From Bradyrhizobium zhengyangense (GTDB taxonomy: Bacteria > Pseudomonadota > Alphaproteobacteria > Rhizobiales > Xanthobacteraceae), in NCBI RefSeq assembly GCF_022012435.1, contig NZ_JAKLUA010000011.1, positions 62,001 through 126,000 of the forward strand: a DNA stretch of 64,000 nt. Direction: 5' to 3'. The position numbers and the translations under genes are program-made. Below the pieces are notes generated by a model. It was not told the DNA's origin. It ran no database searches and saw only the letters and a program-made list of their open reading frames with translations. Positions 60,271 through 64,000 of the stretch are shown in pieces. Positions within the stretch are counted from its first letter, which is position 1, and the number at the start of each line of letters is the position of its first letter.

Positions 60271-61894
60271 GTGCCGGTTCCCCTGTTTCTGTCTCCATTA
60301 AAGCAAAAGGCGTTTCGATCGCTCTGGATCGCGACGATGATGTCGAATCTCGGGACGCTTGTGCAGTCGGTGGGCGCCAGCTGGGTCATGGCCACTATGA
60401 TGGGTTCGCAGGCCATGGTGGCGCTGGTTCAGACAATGAATTCCCTTCCCGTGATGATCTTCTCGATGATAGCGGGTGCGCTGGCGGATAATTATAGTCG
60501 TCGTCGCATATTGATCATGGCACAAGGTGGCATGGTGTTAGTATCCGCGGTTCTCGCGACTTCTATCTGCTTCAATGTTCTGGATCCTTGGCTTCTTCTC
60601 GCCCTTACATTTCTAATCGGTTGTGGCAACGCGCTGTACAATCCCGCGTGGCAAGCCTCGATAGGCGATGTCATCTCAAAGGAAGATGTTGCCGGCGCGG
60701 TCGGTTTGAATGGGCTCAGCTTCAACATGATGCGCAGCGTTGGCCCTGCCTCGGGCGGATTGGTCGTCGTAGTGGCAGGGTCCGCCGCGGCGTTCGCTGC
60801 GAATGTTCTTCTCACACTGCCGCTGATAGGCGCGCTCTTGCATTGGAAGCCGCACTATCCAAAGCCGGAGCTCCCCCCGAGCATGTGGGAGCAGCGATTG
60901 GTGCCGGCCTTCGTTACATCAGGGTGTCTCCCCATCTTTTGAGAGTTCTCCTACGAACGGCGATCTTCAACTTGGCCGGTGTCGTCGTTTTGGCTCTGCT
61001 TCCGTTGGTTGCACGAGACACGTTGAAGGGAACGGCACTAACCTACGGCATGATGTTGGGCACTTTTGGCTTCGGTGCGATCGGCGGCGGCTTGGCAAAC
61101 GCTGCCATTGTCCGCAAGTTCAATAACGAGGTTGTCATTCGCGCAACTTTCGCGAATTTTGCGCTCGCGCTCATCTTGTTGGGCGCTTCAACTTCGATGC
61201 CCCTTAGCTGCATCGCACTACTTGTCGCCGGTGCCTGTTGGGTCATTTCATTGTCCTTATTCAACGTCACCGTGCAACTGTCACGCCACGGTGGGTGGTT
61301 GGAAGAGCGCTCTCCTTCTATCAGACCGCGACTTTCGGCGGGATGGCCCTTGTATCCTGGCTTTGGGGCGAAGTTGCAGGTTCACACGGTCTTTCGATCG
61401 CCTTCGTGGCGGCAGGGACCGTAATGATGATCGGAGCGGTCTTGGGCTTTCAATATCCGCTTCACGCGTTGTCCGGCGATGATCTCGATCCCATCGGACC
61501 ATTCCAAGCGCCCGAGCCTATGGTCGAGATCAAGCCGGATTCGGGGCCGGTCTTGGTCTTAATAGAGTATGAAATTGCCCACGAGGATACTCTTCGCTTT
61601 CTTGAGCTGATGCGAGAACGGCGTCGTATCCGTTTGCGTGACTGGGCCCGTCGTTGGGCCTTGTTACGAGACATTGAACGGCCACTCGTCTGGGTTGAAA
61701 GCTACTACTCGCCAACGTGGATCGAATATCTGCGTCATCATGGCCGCCGTGTACGGGCAGACGCTGACAACTTGGCGTCGCTTCGCAGTCTACATCGGGG
61801 GCCTAAGGATCTGCGTCGTGTGCATCGCCTGATTGATAGCCGGATTGTTCCCACGCGAAGCGATTTTCCGCCAAAACCCGAAGCAATGCTTTGA
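60271..61894 (+). pseudogene. MFS_3-type (EntS-like) exporter with two frameshifts
   Basis: Three frames together encode a complete protein of about 540 residues. Frame 1: FRSLWIATMMSNLGTLVQSVGASWVM to LLHWKPHYPKPELPP. A one-base shift in a C-run near 60873 leads to EHVGAAIGAGLRYIR and on through FNLAGVVVLALLPLVA to ISLSLFNVTVQLS. A second shift near 61285 leads to TPRWVVGRALSFYQTATFGGMAL and a C-terminal cytoplasmic domain to 61894. Likely start GTG 60271. Both indels are single bases, so sequencing error should be excluded. If real, the exporter is dead. Confidence 0.75.
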
Positions 61895-61948
61895 TCTTGA
61901 GTACGATCCAAGCGCCCTCTCACCTTTCGACGCAGAAGTTGGTTGATT

Positions 61949-61974
61949 GTATCCAATAGCTAAGTTAAGTATGC
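61949..61974 (+). promoter_or_regulatory. Operator-like element before the third FAD gene
   Basis: GTATCC (61949-61954) is followed at exactly 20 bp by GTATGC (61969-61974), a 4/6 match to the right arm GGATAC of the recurring element. The left arm context TTGTATCCAAT resembles the copies at 36.96, 40.46 and 43.04 kb. The gene starts at 62011. Confidence 0.4.
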
Positions 61975-62010
61975 ACCAAGTCTCTCGCCCTGACTTTTTG
62001 CTGGTTCGTC

Positions 62011-63306
62011 ATGTCCCAACTGCCCGCTTCAACCAAAGTGATCGTGATAGGGGGCGGAATTATCGGCAGTTCAACTGCTTACTACCTGGCCAAGCGAGGG
62101 GTTCCAACCTTGCTTTGCGAGAAGGGACTTATCGGAGCAGAGCAATCCGGACGCAACCAGGGTTGGGTTCGCGCTCAAAAGCGCGACGCTCAAGAAATGC
62201 CGTTGATCCGGGAAAGTTTGCGAATCTGGAACGATCTGGAGCGGCAGCTAGGCCAAAGTGTCGGCTTTAAACAGACGGGTATTTTGACGGTATTCAAGCG
62301 CGACGAGGAAGCAGAAGCTTGTGAAAGCTGGCTCGCCAACACCTGTCCCGACGATATCGTTGCTCGCATCGTTTCAGGGGCTGAATTGCGAGCCTTGCTG
62401 CCTGGCGCGTCAAGACCGTGGGCTTGCGGCCTGTATTCTCCCAATGACGGCAGGGCGGAGCCATCATTGGCAGCTGCTGCGTACGCAAGCGCGGCGAGGG
62501 CGCTCGGCGCGCAGATTGTCGTGTCATGCGCTGTGAGAGGAATTGAAACCCGGGCGGGACGCATTTGTGGCGTTGTGACGGAGCTCGGGCCAGTATCTTG
62601 CGAAGCAGTTGTTTTGGCGGGCGGAGTTTGGTCTTCGCTCTTTTGTAACAATATGGGTTTGCGGTTGCCGCAACTCAAGACAATGTCGAGCCTTGTCCGA
62701 GCGTACCCGTTGGAAGGGGCTCCAAAAACGTCGATCAAGGGCCCCGATTTTTCGATCCGCACTCGGCACGATGGAGGGTTCACCATAGGTTACGGCGCGT
62801 GGAATCGAACGGAAATCGTGCCCGACAGTTTCCGCTATCTCGTCGACTATTTGCCGATGATTTTGACTGGTGGAAACAATGTACGGCTGCGTCTGGGGCG
62901 GCGCACGCTTGCGGAGCTGTTTCAGAAATCGCGCTGGCGCATGGATGAACAAACGCCTTTTGAACAGACACGTGTCCTGGATCCCGTGCCATCACTATAC
63001 GATCTTCGTCAGGCGCAGCGTAATATCAGTCGCGAGTTTCCCGTATTCGCCAATATGAGAGTTGCCGCAACCTGGGCCGGCCTGATCGATGTCATGCCCG
63101 ATACAAAGCCGGTCATTGGGGCAGTGGACACCATTCCGGGATTTTTTATCAGTAGCGGGTACTCCGGTCACGGCTTTGGGATTGGTCCTGCGGCCGGGCA
63201 TCTGACGGCTGATCTGGTTACTTCCGAAAAACCTATCGTCGATCCTTCTCCTTTTACTTTCAACCGGCTGTCGAGCGTCAAACGCCAGCCGGCTTTCGCA
63301 CAGTAG
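62011..63306 (+). CDS. FAD-dependent oxidoreductase (D-amino-acid dehydrogenase-like), third paralogue
   Basis: A 431-residue DAO-family flavoprotein: VIVIGGGIIGSSTAYYLAKRGVPTLLCEKG at residues 11-40, QSGRNQGWVRAQKRD just after, and near the C-terminus DVMPDTKPVIGAVDTIPGFFISSGYSGHGFGIGPAAG. The GRNQGWVR loop is typical of D-amino-acid/opine/hydroxyproline oxidases in soil bacteria. It opens a new transcription unit and is followed 8 bp later by another family member, which may be a partner or serve a related substrate. Confidence 0.86.
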   Translation: MSQLPASTKVIVIGGGIIGSSTAYYLAKRGVPTLLCEKGLIGAEQSGRNQGWVRAQKRDAQEMPLIRESLRIWNDLERQLGQSVGFKQTGILTVFKRDEEAEACESWLANTCPDDIVARIVSGAELRALLPGASRPWACGLYSPNDGRAEPSLAAAAYASAARALGAQIVVSCAVRGIETRAGRICGVVTELGPVSCEAVVLAGGVWSSLFCNNMGLRLPQLKTMSSLVRAYPLEGAPKTSIKGPDFSIRTRHDGGFTIGYGAWNRTEIVPDSFRYLVDYLPMILTGGNNVRLRLGRRTLAELFQKSRWRMDEQTPFEQTRVLDPVPSLYDLRQAQRNISREFPVFANMRVAATWAGLIDVMPDTKPVIGAVDTIPGFFISSGYSGHGFGIGPAAGHLTADLVTSEKPIVDPSPFTFNRLSSVKRQPAFAQ

Positions 63307-63313
63307 AACGGAT

Positions 63314-64000
63314 ATGTATCGCGCAAGCACGTATCAGATGCGAAGCGGTTGGAACGCGATGCTACCGCCTCGCATTTGCCGGCCCGCCCTCAACGGAAAG
63401 CTGAGCGTCGATCATGCCGTTGTAGGCGCAGGTTTCACTGGGCTCGCTGTTGCAAGAAGGCTCAAAGAGCTGGAACCCGAAACTGATATTCTCATCATTG
63501 ACGGCGGAACAGTTGGCGAGAATGCTTCAGGTCGGAATTCCGGCTTTTCTGGCAGCGATCTGCCAACGGTGAGTATGGCATCGGCCAGCAGAGCTGACGC
63601 CTCAGCCGATGCTCTAAGCAAACAGAACGTCATAGCCGTATTTGATGCCGAGGGTTTGGCTTGGCTGAAAGACCTCGTGGCCCGGTACGGGATCGATTGC
63701 GGGCTTCGACAGGTCGGTTCGTTCAAGGCCGCTGTAAGCGAGCGAGCCGCTGCGGCTCTGTTGAGAATGAGCGAGAGCGCATCGACACAGGGCCGCACGC
63801 TTCCGGTTTACAAACAAGATGCTTTGGAAGAGCTAACCGGCACATGCTTTTATCGGTTGGCCATTCGATCCGAGTCTACACATCTATTTCAGCCGGCTGC
63901 GCTCGTGCGCGGTCTGGCAGATCATCTACCTTCTGACATTGTCTTTCATGAAGGAACCACTGTCAGCAACATCGAAAAAGTAGGTGAGCGTTGGCACTTG
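63314..64000 (+). CDS. FAD-dependent oxidoreductase (DAO family), fourth paralogue, 3' end outside window
   Basis: From ATG 63314 the frame is open to the right edge (229 residues). HAVVGAGFTGLAVARRLKELEPETDILIIDGG is the FAD motif at residues 36-67, followed by GENASGRNSGFSGSDLP, the usual flavin loop (ASGRNSGF). It resembles gamma-glutamylputrescine oxidase (PuuB)-type enzymes, which would fit the polyamine-type importer, but the C-terminus is not visible. It is 8 bp behind the preceding oxidoreductase. Confidence 0.82.
   Translation, partial: MYRASTYQMRSGWNAMLPPRICRPALNGKLSVDHAVVGAGFTGLAVARRLKELEPETDILIIDGGTVGENASGRNSGFSGSDLPTVSMASASRADASADALSKQNVIAVFDAEGLAWLKDLVARYGIDCGLRQVGSFKAAVSERAAAALLRMSESASTQGRTLPVYKQDALEELTGTCFYRLAIRSESTHLFQPAALVRGLADHLPSDIVFHEGTTVSNIEKVGERWHL

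Noticed and set aside
1..64000. CRISPR arrays, tRNA/rRNA genes, transposases or integrases
   Set aside because: Looked for direct repeat-spacer patterns, tRNA-like cloverleaf ends and DDE/tyrosine recombinase motifs; none could be supported.

Overview
The window reads as chromosomal or symbiosis-island DNA of an alphaproteobacterium, most likely a Rhizobiales/Bradyrhizobium-type soil or plant-associated bacterium. This is inferred from high G+C, many ABC importers and amino acid/organosulfur/aromatic catabolic genes, GTG/TTG starts with AGGAGG-type ribosome sites, and several toxin-antitoxin and defence remnants. No tRNA, rRNA, transposase or CRISPR array was recognised.

Region 1 (1-11.06 kb) is a catabolic block. 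A glutamate dehydrogenase (cut by the window edge) and an aldehyde dehydrogenase run leftwards. Divergent from them lies a long rightward operon: a two-subunit thiamine-diphosphate decarboxylase, a Tau/Ssu/NMT1-type ABC importer, an MmgE/PrpD protein, a class III CoA-transferase, a 3-mercaptopropionate/cysteine dioxygenase and an enoyl-CoA hydratase-like protein. Together they suggest import and breakdown of an organosulfur acid through a CoA-activated sulfinate.

Region 2 (11.1-15.7 kb) is a decayed defence/toxin patch: a truncated AbiEii nucleotidyltransferase, an intact hipBA-type pair flanked by a near-identical 15-bp direct repeat, a multiply frameshifted nuclease-STAND NTPase and a broken WGR-domain gene.

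Region 3 (15.8-23.4 kb) is visibly more G+C rich and intact: a sulfonate-scavenging cluster (SsuA-like protein on the minus strand; Tat-exported binding protein, permease, ATPase, SfnB/DszC-like flavoprotein, FMN-dependent SsuD-like monooxygenase and a second SsuA on the plus strand). The divergent intergenic region carries an exact 13-bp inverted repeat that forms the -35 region of a candidate promoter on each side.

Region 4 (23.4-25.6 kb) is debris with a YcaQ-like fragment, a dead vapC and its intact vapB. Region 5 (25.8-32.4 kb) looks like an aromatic-degradation locus: extradiol dioxygenase, an unusual SDR lacking Tyr/Lys, GntR regulator, FAD monooxygenase, AAHS-type MFS importer and alpha/beta hydrolase.

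Region 6 (33.2-64 kb) is a long catabolic island with lower G+C: a methyltransferase, broken asparaginase, broken binding protein, two aminotransferases, an argininosuccinate-lyase-like enzyme, BCCP pieces around a deleted biotin carboxylase, four FAD-dependent amine/amino-acid oxidoreductases, an amidase, a second split TPP decarboxylase plus aldehyde dehydrogenase, a polyamine-type ABC importer with a fused double permease and two tandem binding proteins, MmgE/PrpD, a divergent PxpBCA lactamase-like set, an Ldh2-type dehydrogenase and a frameshifted exporter. Several transcription units here share an upstream inverted repeat GTATCC-N14-GGATAC (strongest at 46098-46123), suggesting one regulon whose regulator is not visible in the window.
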